A stretch of DNA of 64,000 nucleotides from Mucilaginibacter rigui (GTDB lineage Bacteria > Bacteroidota > Bacteroidia > Sphingobacteriales > Sphingobacteriaceae). The stretch is taken from positions 1,302,001 through 1,366,000 of the forward strand of contig NZ_JACWMW010000002.1 of NCBI RefSeq assembly GCF_014773275.1. Direction: 5' to 3'. The translations under genes and the position numbers were made by a program. The stretch's first letter is position 1, and each line of letters opens with the position of its first letter. Below the pieces are notes generated by a model that saw only the letters and a program-made list of their open reading frames with translations, was not told the DNA's origin and did no database searches. This document shows, piece by piece, positions 46,769 through 55,445 of the stretch.

Positions 46769-47475
46769 TGAAACCATTAGTAATTATTCCTGCAAGAGGT
46801 GGCTCTAAAGGTGTTCCTGGGAAAAACTTAAAGCCGCTTAATGGGAAACCGCTTATTTTATATTCTACAGAACTGGCCAGGCAACTATTTGATGACAGTA
46901 TGATCTGTGTATCTACAGACGATATCGCAATAAAAAATTTAGTAGAGCAAAGCGGATTGGCCATTCCCTTTACAAGACCGGCCCACTTGGCTACAGATAC
47001 CTCATCATCATATGATGTATTGCTGCATGCCGTAAGTTATTATGAAGAATTAGGAACCGATTTTGATAGTGTACTGTTACTACAGCCAACTTCTCCAGTG
47101 AGGGTTAAACAACATATTTTAGATGTTATAGCATTATTGGATACTACTCCACAAGCCGAAATGGTGGTATCTGTAAAAGAATCAAAAGAAAACCCATACT
47201 TTAACCTATTTGAGGAAAATGATGGCGGGTTTCTTGAAAAATCTAAACACGGCGACTATGTTAGAAGACAAGATTGCCCTAAAGTTTATGCATACAATGG
47301 ATCTATATATCTAATTAGGATAACAGCATTAAAAAAAAGACCACTAAGTCAATTTCAGAATATTTCTAAGTACGTAATGGAAGATATATACAATGCTGAT
47401 ATTGATACCCCGCAAGACTGGATGTTGACGGAATACAATTTATCAGTATTAAACGGTAAAAATTATGGAAAGTAG
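46768..47475 (+). CDS. legF: CMP-nonulosonate cytidylyltransferase (NeuA/LegF)
   Basis: 235 aa. VIIPARGGSKGVPGKNLKPL is the CTP-binding signature of CMP-sugar synthetases; LLLQPTSPVRV and the C-terminal NADIDTPQDW are also standard. It activates the nonulosonate as CMP-sugar for transfer. It starts in the stop codon of ptmE and overlaps the polymerase gene by 11 bases. NeuA and LegF differ only in sugar preference; LegF is chosen from the operon. Confidence 0.92.
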   Translation: MKPLVIIPARGGSKGVPGKNLKPLNGKPLILYSTELARQLFDDSMICVSTDDIAIKNLVEQSGLAIPFTRPAHLATDTSSSYDVLLHAVSYYEELGTDFDSVLLLQPTSPVRVKQHILDVIALLDTTPQAEMVVSVKESKENPYFNLFEENDGGFLEKSKHGDYVRRQDCPKVYAYNGSIYLIRITALKKRPLSQFQNISKYVMEDIYNADIDTPQDWMLTEYNLSVLNGKNYGK

Positions 47476-48742
47476 ATTTTTTGCCAGGGTTTTATTTGTA
47501 TTAACGATATTGACGGCTTATATAGCCGGTAATCAAATCTTTTATAAAGACGAATCTACCAGCGTAACGAATCAACTTCTATTGATTATCCTTTTGATGG
47601 TCAGCCTGTTCTTGTTTTTTAGAAACTCAAATCGATTTAAGAAGAACGATTTAACTTTACTGATCATTTTCGGCATTAGTTTTTTAATTAATATTTCAGC
47701 GCATAGTCGTACTTACGGGTTACCAGCAGTATTATTTATGATAATGGGCTTAGGGCTAAAGCAATCCCCTTATGTAGCTGTTAGATTGTTAGAATATATA
47801 AAAAAATATATCATAGTTTATCCGATACTGTTTTTGATAACATTTGGAATGTTTGGTGGCTCTTTCAAGGTTGATATAACCAGTAAGGCGGCAAGCTTTG
47901 TAGCACCTTACCTAAACCCCAATATGTTGATTGAAAGATTCGTGATATTTTTTAACGTAAGCTTTACATATTTTATAATTAACTACTTAAAGGGGAAACG
48001 TGGCAGTATTTGGCTTTATATGCTCTCTGCCGCAGTATCATTCTATCTTATTTTGGGTATCGTAAGCCGAAATTCTATCCTTTCAATTGTTATTTACGTG
48101 CTTTTGATAGTGTTGTATTTCGTAAAAGGTAAAAACATCTTCAGCACAAAAAGCATCGATGTTTCTGCTAATAAAAAACAAAATGTGAGGGTGAGGAAAA
48201 ACGTATTTATTATGCTCTCGGTTGTTGTTGCCATTATAGCATATAACTACATATTTTTATCAATTTTTCAGGCAAAATCAATTTCCAGAAATGGTGAAAC
48301 ATCAATCTTTGATAATTCGAGGCTGGTTATTTATAAAGCAGTTTTAACAGAGGCAGTATCAAGTGTTAAGGTATTTTTCTTTGGAAAAGGTATTGGCAAT
48401 AGTGCAACTCAAATATCAGGGGCATACAGCGATTTTGATTTTTTTAATAGGGACGCTGATACTTTCGGGGCATTTAACACTGTTTTAGGCTGGCAATTAG
48501 AACTGGGCGTAATATTTACCGTTTACTTTATTTATTGGTTATTTAAAACGTGTAAAAACACGCCGGCACCACTTTACTTAAAACTATTGTTACTATGCAC
48601 TTTTATTCCGGGGATGTTTGAATCATTAACGTTCGGGAATTATTCGTGGTTCCCTGAATTGTTTAAATGGGTTTTAATAAGTGTAATTTATAATTGGGAT
48701 ATACTGCCTTTAAAAAGCAGGATTAAATTTGTTTTATCTTAA
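47465..48742 (+). CDS. O-antigen/exopolysaccharide polymerase (Wzy-like membrane protein)
   Basis: 425 aa with about ten hydrophobic spans, a cytoplasmic or periplasmic basic loop (KNIFSTKSIDVSANKKQNVRVRK, given as residues about 228-250) and a larger loop with SRNGETSIFDNSRLVIYKAVL, then FGKGIGNSATQ. These are features of Wzy/WaaL-type proteins, where sequence identity is always low. Position between the sugar synthesis genes and the flippase supports the polymerase role. No ligase motif was found. Assignment by topology and context. Confidence 0.75.
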   Translation: MESRFFARVLFVLTILTAYIAGNQIFYKDESTSVTNQLLLIILLMVSLFLFFRNSNRFKKNDLTLLIIFGISFLINISAHSRTYGLPAVLFMIMGLGLKQSPYVAVRLLEYIKKYIIVYPILFLITFGMFGGSFKVDITSKAASFVAPYLNPNMLIERFVIFFNVSFTYFIINYLKGKRGSIWLYMLSAAVSFYLILGIVSRNSILSIVIYVLLIVLYFVKGKNIFSTKSIDVSANKKQNVRVRKNVFIMLSVVVAIIAYNYIFLSIFQAKSISRNGETSIFDNSRLVIYKAVLTEAVSSVKVFFFGKGIGNSATQISGAYSDFDFFNRDADTFGAFNTVLGWQLELGVIFTVYFIYWLFKTCKNTPAPLYLKLLLLCTFIPGMFESLTFGNYSWFPELFKWVLISVIYNWDILPLKSRIKFVLS

Positions 48743-48751
48743 TATCTATTA

Positions 48752-50260
48752 ATGTTTTTATCTACATCTATAAGCAGACAATTTCTGGGAAATTTTGTAA
48801 CAAGGTTTTCCGGATTGCTGTTCGGGTTCATTTTAGATTATTTATTTGCGCATAAACTCGGCGCAAATAAATACGGTGCCTTCTCTTTTTGCCTGGCAAT
48901 GGTGAACGTGTTAAGTGTATTTTCGGTTTTAGGGATCCCTACCAGTATTATAAAACACCTTAGCGGGTTTGAAAAAGATAAAACTTCTGGTAGCAAATAT
49001 ATATTTTACTCTGTTAAGTTAGTTTTCTTTATCAGTGTAATCCTTGGTGTTTTAGCGTCAATATTAAGTTACATGTTTCCGCATATTATTAATGCGGATA
49101 AAAGTATTGTGATTCCTTACATTCCACTATTTTCTGTTTACTTAGTAGCATTCTCATTAAACAGGATATTTCAGGGAGTATTTGACGGATTATCGCATTC
49201 AAGCTTTTCTATACTAAATAAAGAAGTTTTAGGAAGGCTTATTAAACTTGCTATTTTTCTGGTAATCGGCTTTGCATTAAACTTTAGTTTTTTAACCATG
49301 TGCTTGTCCTTCCTGATCGGCGAGATAATAACAATGTTTATTTTTTACTTTACGTTAGAAAGTAAAAAAGGCCTTAAGATAGCTGATCTGATAAAAGAAC
49401 CATTATCCAAGACAGAAAAAAATAAGTACATTATTTATTCTATTTCCATAGCAGCGTCATCAATTATTGCATTATTTTTAGGAGAGATTAATAAGATCAT
49501 TTTAGGTTTATATCTTTCTTACTCTGATGTTGCCATTTATACAATTTGCCTTAATCTTTCGGTAATTATACTTGTGGGGCTATCAATTGTTAACAGTATA
49601 GTAATGCCAAAGGCTGCCCAATATTATAAAGATAACAATGTTCCGGCGTTACAATCGTTATACAAATTCAGTAGCAATGTCATTACTATGGTTGTTTTAC
49701 CGGTGTTTTTAGGCTTGTTATTGTACTCATCTAACATACTTGCACTATACGGTAAAGAGTACGTAAAAGGCAGTGTAATATTGCCAATTTTAAGTTCGGC
49801 TGTGTTTATCAATGCAATCACCGGTGCCAACTATCCGTTAATTGTAATGTCAAAGCACTATAAATTTGAATTTTACAATACTATTATCGCAGCAGCGCTG
49901 AACTTTTTACTTCTTTTCTTACTGGTAAGGTTTATCGGCTTAAAGGGGGCTGCAATTTGTTACTTTGTAATACAATTATCCCTTAACGTTATCAGGTGCA
50001 TATTTTTGTACATTAAATATAAATTGGTGCCCTATGATGTTAAATACTTATACTTTTTTATAATACCCTTATTAGCCTGGCCTTTATATAATGGATTAAA
50101 TCTTTTGGCAATACCGGTATTAATAAAATTAGGATTAAACCTCTCGGTGTTATCAATAGCATCATGTATTATATATGTAAAATTGGTATCAGGCCCTATA
50201 GAAAAAGCATTGTTGGTAAAAGCACCACTGGTTGGTGCTTTAATAAGTAAATATATATGA
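48752..50260 (+). CDS. wzx: Lipid-linked oligosaccharide flippase (Wzx family)
   Basis: 502 aa with 12-14 hydrophobic segments. The N-terminal TRFSGLLFGFILDYLFAHKLGANKYGAF is the MATE-like polysaccharide flippase signature. It moves the undecaprenyl-linked repeat unit across the inner membrane. It overlaps the following glycosyltransferase by four bases. Confidence 0.9.
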   Translation: MFLSTSISRQFLGNFVTRFSGLLFGFILDYLFAHKLGANKYGAFSFCLAMVNVLSVFSVLGIPTSIIKHLSGFEKDKTSGSKYIFYSVKLVFFISVILGVLASILSYMFPHIINADKSIVIPYIPLFSVYLVAFSLNRIFQGVFDGLSHSSFSILNKEVLGRLIKLAIFLVIGFALNFSFLTMCLSFLIGEIITMFIFYFTLESKKGLKIADLIKEPLSKTEKNKYIIYSISIAASSIIALFLGEINKIILGLYLSYSDVAIYTICLNLSVIILVGLSIVNSIVMPKAAQYYKDNNVPALQSLYKFSSNVITMVVLPVFLGLLLYSSNILALYGKEYVKGSVILPILSSAVFINAITGANYPLIVMSKHYKFEFYNTIIAAALNFLLLFLLVRFIGLKGAAICYFVIQLSLNVIRCIFLYIKYKLVPYDVKYLYFFIIPLLAWPLYNGLNLLAIPVLIKLGLNLSVLSIASCIIYVKLVSGPIEKALLVKAPLVGALISKYI

Positions 50261-51456
50261 AGAAAAAGATCCTGATTTTTGGCTACTTGCCAAAAGATAA
50301 AGGTGGTAAACAGGAAACGGGCCTGGCAACCGGCATATTTGATCTTCATAACGCAATAGCCGGTTTAGAGACTGACTATGACATCCTTTTTGCAAGTACG
50401 GATATTAGCACCACATCCACGATCAGCAATCTGAAAGTAACGGGCTGGAATAAATCAAACCTGTTAAAATGGATGCTGAAAAACCCGTTTAAATTTTTAG
50501 TGCTGGCGTATCGTGCATTTTACCTGAAGCTGTTTTTTAGACAACCTTTTTCAAGGGGGGTAGGGTATTTTTTATTTTTCCAAAGCTTAACAGATTCATT
50601 TAATCCCGATATCATTCACTTTCATGGCGCGCGTTGGGGATTGTATGGAAATTATGTTTTTGGAGGGAAAAGCAAAAAAGTATTACGTATTCACGGGATG
50701 AATGGTTATGATGAAAATATCGACGATTATCTGTCGTTCAGAAAAATCGAAAAGTTTCTATTTACTAAAAGTACGTATCAGCTAATTACGTTTGTAGCTA
50801 CAGATGTTATGAACGACTTTCAGATCAAATACGGTAACCCGGTTTGCCGGGCCGTATCTATATTGAATGGCTACAATCAAGAGGTTTTTTATTTTGATGA
50901 TAATATTGTTAAAGATGTAAGTTTTATAAAGTTGCTTACTTTTTCAACTGTATACTCAAGAAAAGGGCAGTTGAATGTAATGAAAGCCATAGTTAAAGCT
51001 AATTTAACAAAGCAAATAACGTACACCTGCATAGGGAACGCAGACGCTGCATATTTAAAAGAGATTGTGAAACTTAGCGCCGAAAACGATGTGAAGTTTG
51101 ATCATATTTCTTATTTACCACAAAACCAACTAAAAGATTATATAGGCAAGGCCGATTTTATGATCTTACCCAGCACAAGTGAGGGTTTTGGTAAAGTATA
51201 TATTGAGAGTATTGCTTGCGGTACGCCTGTTATGCTTCCTGCCGAATTACCGCTGGCCAAGGAGCCCGGCATACTAAATCAAACAAATGCCATTGTTCTT
51301 AAAGACGGATCGGTAGAGGAGATCGCAAATGTTTTAGAGCGTATTGGTGAACGTAAATTTGACAGGAGTGAAGTAGCATCATCTGTCATTCAGTTGCAGT
51401 GGGATAACCTGGCTTTAAAATATGTAGGCGAGTACGATAGGTTGATGTATAATTAA
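50257..51456 (+). CDS. Glycosyltransferase family 4 protein
   Basis: 399 aa, GT-B. An N-terminal ILIFGYLPKDKGGKQETGL acceptor-domain start; an HFHGARWGLYGNYVFGGKSK segment; then the C-terminal FLPSTSEGFGKVYIESIACGTPV block (ILPSTSEGFGKVYIE with catalytic Glu), typical of retaining GT4 enzymes. No signal or membrane span. Adds one sugar of the repeat unit; donor and linkage unknown. Confidence 0.88.
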   Translation: MKKKILIFGYLPKDKGGKQETGLATGIFDLHNAIAGLETDYDILFASTDISTTSTISNLKVTGWNKSNLLKWMLKNPFKFLVLAYRAFYLKLFFRQPFSRGVGYFLFFQSLTDSFNPDIIHFHGARWGLYGNYVFGGKSKKVLRIHGMNGYDENIDDYLSFRKIEKFLFTKSTYQLITFVATDVMNDFQIKYGNPVCRAVSILNGYNQEVFYFDDNIVKDVSFIKLLTFSTVYSRKGQLNVMKAIVKANLTKQITYTCIGNADAAYLKEIVKLSAENDVKFDHISYLPQNQLKDYIGKADFMILPSTSEGFGKVYIESIACGTPVMLPAELPLAKEPGILNQTNAIVLKDGSVEEIANVLERIGERKFDRSEVASSVIQLQWDNLALKYVGEYDRLMYN

Positions 51457-51461
51457 AAGTA

Positions 51462-52838
51462 ATGAGCGCGGTTACAGGTAAAGTTGTATTAAAAAATAAA
51501 GAAGAATTCTTATTAAACGAAATAAGGCTTAGGTTCCCGTTTTCGATGATTAAGATATCTGAGCGGCATAAAGATATATGCGAATATATTGCTAACAGAT
51601 CTGGTATTAAAGATAACATGCAGGTTAAACTTTACGTTAACCTCTTATTCCTTAAATCAGAAAAGGCAAAAATCATAACAGCCTTATCATTAATAAATGA
51701 TAAATACGGAATAGCGGTCATCGAAAGTAATATCATCTCAGATGATTTTTTAGAAATTTTCCCTAATACAAAGCTAAATTATACCACAGGCGATAATAAT
51801 TACTTAGATAATCAATCCTTAAAAGCACTTTTCTTAAAATACTTTGTGAACCGGGCGTTCAGAATTTTTAAAAGAAAAATTGATGGTGATAGTTATATAA
51901 GGGCTTGGGTAGAGGTAAGTTCAAACATTTACAGTAAACAGTTTCCAACTGCGGTAATTTATTTATACCCATTTTTTTTAAACTATTCCCGGGCATGGGC
52001 TTTTTATAAATTCCTTTTTAAAAACCACCGTAAGCAAGTTAGTTTAATGGGTGTCCCATATTCAATAAAACCACTTATTAAATTGTTATTATCAAAAAAC
52101 AACGATAACAACATACTTAATTTTGAATATAGCGGGTACTACAAACATTTTAAAGATTTTAAAAACGCGAAAGAATTATTTACTACGGACGAGTTTGAGC
52201 CCGGGTCATTGGTGCTCCACCACCTATTAAAAGCAAACGGTTGCCATATTACCAATACAGCACACGGTATTGGTACTTACAGTCCATTTGTTGAATATTC
52301 TGATTTTTATGTTTTTAATGAGATCCAGCGTAAATTTTACGAAAAAAGGAACGATTGTAACATACTATTGCATACCGATACTAAAGTAGAGCCAGTTATA
52401 AACCAACTAAATATAAGAAACGCCGAGTATTGCTTAGTGTTGATTGATCAGGGCGAACTTACCCGGTATAATTTATATTTTGAGAATGAATTGCAGTTAA
52501 AGCTATATAGCGACGTAAAAGATATTGCTGATAATTTAAATATGCCGGTGATGTTAAAGGTGCATCCAAACAGAAGCGGTAGCAGTTTAGAAAAACTAAA
52601 AGCCAACTTCCCGCATTTGCAGATTATTAATAATAAGGAAGAATGGGGCAACAAACAGCCAATTTTTATAAATCTGTATTCAACCCTATACCTTGGATGG
52701 AAAAATCTGGGTAGGTTCTATTTCATTAATAAAGGATTTTTTGAGCCAGGCGTATACTTTGATGGCATTACATCATGCATGATTGAACAGTTGGAGAGCA
52801 AAATAAAAGATGATATAAAATATGAAGCAACAGCTTAA
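51462..52838 (+). CDS. Putative GT-B glycosyltransferase, candidate nonulosonate (CMP-sugar) transferase
   Basis: 458 aa, soluble, no close family seen. The C-terminal half carries AHGIGTYSPF (His268), LVLIDQGELT (329-331 D-Q-G), MLKVHPNRSG with His368-Pro369, and FINLYSTLYLGW with Ser407-Thr408. An HP motif followed by an S-T pair is a feature of bacterial sialyltransferases of the GT52/GT38 groups, and also of capsule GT-B enzymes. Because the locus makes a CMP-nonulosonate, one gene must transfer it, and this is the best candidate. The DQG-HP spacing (38) is shorter than in known sialyltransferases, so the match is not firm. Confidence 0.5.
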   Translation: MSAVTGKVVLKNKEEFLLNEIRLRFPFSMIKISERHKDICEYIANRSGIKDNMQVKLYVNLLFLKSEKAKIITALSLINDKYGIAVIESNIISDDFLEIFPNTKLNYTTGDNNYLDNQSLKALFLKYFVNRAFRIFKRKIDGDSYIRAWVEVSSNIYSKQFPTAVIYLYPFFLNYSRAWAFYKFLFKNHRKQVSLMGVPYSIKPLIKLLLSKNNDNNILNFEYSGYYKHFKDFKNAKELFTTDEFEPGSLVLHHLLKANGCHITNTAHGIGTYSPFVEYSDFYVFNEIQRKFYEKRNDCNILLHTDTKVEPVINQLNIRNAEYCLVLIDQGELTRYNLYFENELQLKLYSDVKDIADNLNMPVMLKVHPNRSGSSLEKLKANFPHLQIINNKEEWGNKQPIFINLYSTLYLGWKNLGRFYFINKGFFEPGVYFDGITSCMIEQLESKIKDDIKYEATA

Positions 52839-53307
52839 GAGTTTTAGGAGAAACATACTAGGAGGCTACAGGCTTTTTAAACTACAGTTTTTTTCGTCGC
52901 GACTTAAGGTGGGGAAAGGTTTTTTTTGTGGTGTTAATTGCTTCATGAGCTCAAAGAACACTATATCAATTGGCAACAATTTTTATATGGGCAATAATTG
53001 CCACCTGGCAGCAAACGCAATTATTGGTGACGATGTTTTATTTGCCTCATTTGTATCATTAGTAGGGGGCGATCACAAAATTGATAATATAAAAACAACA
53101 ATGCGGTTATCTGGCCGTAATGAATTAAAAACAATTATTATTAAAGATAATGTGTGGATAGGGCATGGCGCAATTATTATGCACGGTGTGTGCATTGAAA
53201 CTGGCGCTGTTGTAGCAGCTGGATCAGTGGTTACCAAAAATATTGAAGCAAATGCAATATATGGCGGTAACCCGGCAAAATTTATACGTTATAGAAAGAA
53301 TACATAG
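52822..53307 (+). CDS. Hexapeptide-repeat O-acetyltransferase
   Basis: 161 aa. Left-handed beta-helix repeats from about residue 45 (ISIGNNFYMGNNCHLAANAIIGDDVLF) with GGDHKID and the catalytic-His segment WIGHGAIIMHGV, ending YGGNPAKFIRYR. It is the WbbJ/maltose acetyltransferase type and likely decorates a sugar of the polymer using acetyl-CoA. It overlaps the previous gene by 17 bases and is translationally coupled to it. Confidence 0.87.
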   Translation: MKQQLKSFRRNILGGYRLFKLQFFSSRLKVGKGFFCGVNCFMSSKNTISIGNNFYMGNNCHLAANAIIGDDVLFASFVSLVGGDHKIDNIKTTMRLSGRNELKTIIIKDNVWIGHGAIIMHGVCIETGAVVAAGSVVTKNIEANAIYGGNPAKFIRYRKNT

Positions 53308-53311
53308 CACT

Positions 53312-55435
53312 ATGAAACAAATTATTCAGGATATTAAAAGCGGTGGTACAATCTTAGAAGAAGTACCGGCACCAATAGTAAAAAGAGGGCAAGTTTTAAT
53401 TCAAACCACCAGGAGCCTGGTTTCTTTAGGCACCGAACGGATGCTGGTTGAATTTGGCAAGGCTAATTTTTTGCAAAAGGCCCGTCAACAGCCCGATAAG
53501 GTAAAACAGGTACTTGATAAAGTAAAAACAGATGGCTTAAAACCTACTCTGGAAGCTGTTTTTAATAAGTTAGGGCAGCCATTACCATTAGGGTATTGTA
53601 ATGTAGGTAAAGTTATTGCTGTAGGCAGCGGGGTAACCGACTTTGTAGTAGGCGACCGTGTTGCATCAAATGGCAATCATGCCGAATACGTTTCTATCCC
53701 TCAAAATTTAGTTGCCAAAATACCGGACGATGTAACTGACGATGAAGCCGCTTTTACTGTAATAGGCGCAATTGGCCTTCAGGGGATACGTTTACTTGCA
53801 CCTACTTTGGGCGAAACGGTTGTAGTAGTGGGCTTAGGGCTTATTGGCCTGTTAACTGCTCAGTTATTAAAGGCAAATGGTTGTCGTGTAATTGGTTTTG
53901 ATTATGATTCTCAAAAAGTAAAACTAGCTTCCGAGTTTGGAATTATTGCTGTAAACCCGGCCGATGGAACCGACCAGGTTCAGTATGTAGAATCGCTAAC
54001 AAATGGCATTGGTGCCGATGGCGTTATTATTACCGCATCTAACAAAGGGAACGAGATAATTGCCCAATCGGCAAAAATGTCAAGAAAAAGAGGAAGGATA
54101 GTGCTGGTTGGTGTTATTGGCCTTGATATAAGCCGTGCCGATTTCTATGAGAAAGAATTAACGTTTCAGGTATCATGCTCATATGGCCCGGGCAGATATG
54201 ACGAAGATTATGAGCAAAAAGGGCAAGATTATCCTCTGGCTTTTGTAAGATGGACTGAAAAGAGAAATTTTGAAGCAGTTTTACAGGCAATAAGCCAAAA
54301 GCAGGTGAACGTTACATCGCTTATAACGGAGCATGTAACGCTTGATGATTACGATAAAATTTATGGTAATATATCTAACTCAAAAGCAATAGCTTCTATT
54401 ATAACTTACAGTGAAAAAAGCGAAGAGCCGGGCAGGGTGATTGCCATAAACGATGGTGTATTTACCGGAGGCAAAGGTATTTTAGGGGTAATTGGTGCGG
54501 GTAACTTTACAAGCGCCATGATATTACCATCGTTAAAAAAAACGCCTGCCGTAGTAAAATACATTGTTAGCTCGGGTGGTTTATCAGGCACCACATTGGC
54601 AAAAAAATTTGGCATACTAAACTCCGCCACCGACTATAAAAATGTATTAACTGATAAGGAAGTAGACCTAATACTTATTACTACCCGCCACAATTTACAC
54701 GCTGGTATGGTTGTTGAAGCTTTAAATGCCGGCAAACATGTATTTGTTGAAAAACCATTGGCTTTAAATAAAGAAGAGCTTGATGGAATTTTAGCAGTGT
54801 ATGGTGCAACCCAAAAAACAATTACAGTAGGTTTTAACAGGCGCTTTGCTCCGTTCTCTAAGAAAATGAAATCGTTATTAGGCAAAGGGGAAACACCGGT
54901 GAATATTGTAGCAACAATGAATGCGGGGTTTATACCGGGCAATGCCTGGGTACATGACCTGGCCATTGGCGGCGGGCGCATAATTGGAGAGGCTTGCCAT
55001 TTTATTGACCTTTGCAGTTTTCTTACCGGGTCGAAAGTGAAAGCGGTATGTATGAATGCGATGGGTACAAACCCTGACGAACAAACAGATAACGCCTCCA
55101 TATTGTTAAAGTACGAGAATGGTTCTAACGCAGTAATAAATTATTTTGCAAACGGTAGCAAAGCTTATTCAAAAGAACGCATTGAGGTTTATAGCCAGGA
55201 GAAAACCCTGGTAATGGATAACTGGCGCAAACTGAGCGGGTTTGGCTTTAAAGGATTTTCCTCAGAATCATCCGGACAAAACAAAGGGCATTTAGATCAG
55301 TTTAAGCTTTTGGTAAACAGCGTGCAAAGCGGTGGCGATGCAATTATCCCTATGGATGAAATTGTTAATACTACTTTAGCAAGCTTTGCCGCAATTGATA
55401 GCCTAAAGCAAGGCACTTGGATTAATATAACGTAA
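53312..55435 (+). CDS. Bi-domain oxidoreductase: zinc-type alcohol dehydrogenase fused to Gfo/Idh/MocA
   Basis: 707 aa. Residues 1-~365 form an MDR alcohol dehydrogenase domain (PLGYCNVGKVIAVGSGV, VVVVGLGLIGLLTAQLLKANG). Residues ~385-707 form a Gfo/Idh/MocA domain (GVIGAGNFTSAMILPSL, HVFVEKPLALN with the EKP motif). An in-frame ATG at 53243 lies inside the preceding acetyltransferase; the ATG here follows that stop and matches the domain start. This fusion is common in O-antigen loci, often with the heparinase-fold protein, as here. The substrate is not known; a sugar oxidation/reduction relay is inference. Confidence 0.9.
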   Translation: MKQIIQDIKSGGTILEEVPAPIVKRGQVLIQTTRSLVSLGTERMLVEFGKANFLQKARQQPDKVKQVLDKVKTDGLKPTLEAVFNKLGQPLPLGYCNVGKVIAVGSGVTDFVVGDRVASNGNHAEYVSIPQNLVAKIPDDVTDDEAAFTVIGAIGLQGIRLLAPTLGETVVVVGLGLIGLLTAQLLKANGCRVIGFDYDSQKVKLASEFGIIAVNPADGTDQVQYVESLTNGIGADGVIITASNKGNEIIAQSAKMSRKRGRIVLVGVIGLDISRADFYEKELTFQVSCSYGPGRYDEDYEQKGQDYPLAFVRWTEKRNFEAVLQAISQKQVNVTSLITEHVTLDDYDKIYGNISNSKAIASIITYSEKSEEPGRVIAINDGVFTGGKGILGVIGAGNFTSAMILPSLKKTPAVVKYIVSSGGLSGTTLAKKFGILNSATDYKNVLTDKEVDLILITTRHNLHAGMVVEALNAGKHVFVEKPLALNKEELDGILAVYGATQKTITVGFNRRFAPFSKKMKSLLGKGETPVNIVATMNAGFIPGNAWVHDLAIGGGRIIGEACHFIDLCSFLTGSKVKAVCMNAMGTNPDEQTDNASILLKYENGSNAVINYFANGSKAYSKERIEVYSQEKTLVMDNWRKLSGFGFKGFSSESSGQNKGHLDQFKLLVNSVQSGGDAIIPMDEIVNTTLASFAAIDSLKQGTWINIT

Positions 55436-55445
55436 TAAAAAGCGC

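Noticed and set aside
53243..53311. Upstream start for the bi-domain oxidoreductase
   Set aside because: It would read through the end of the acetyltransferase gene in another frame; the ATG at 53312 matches the domain start.
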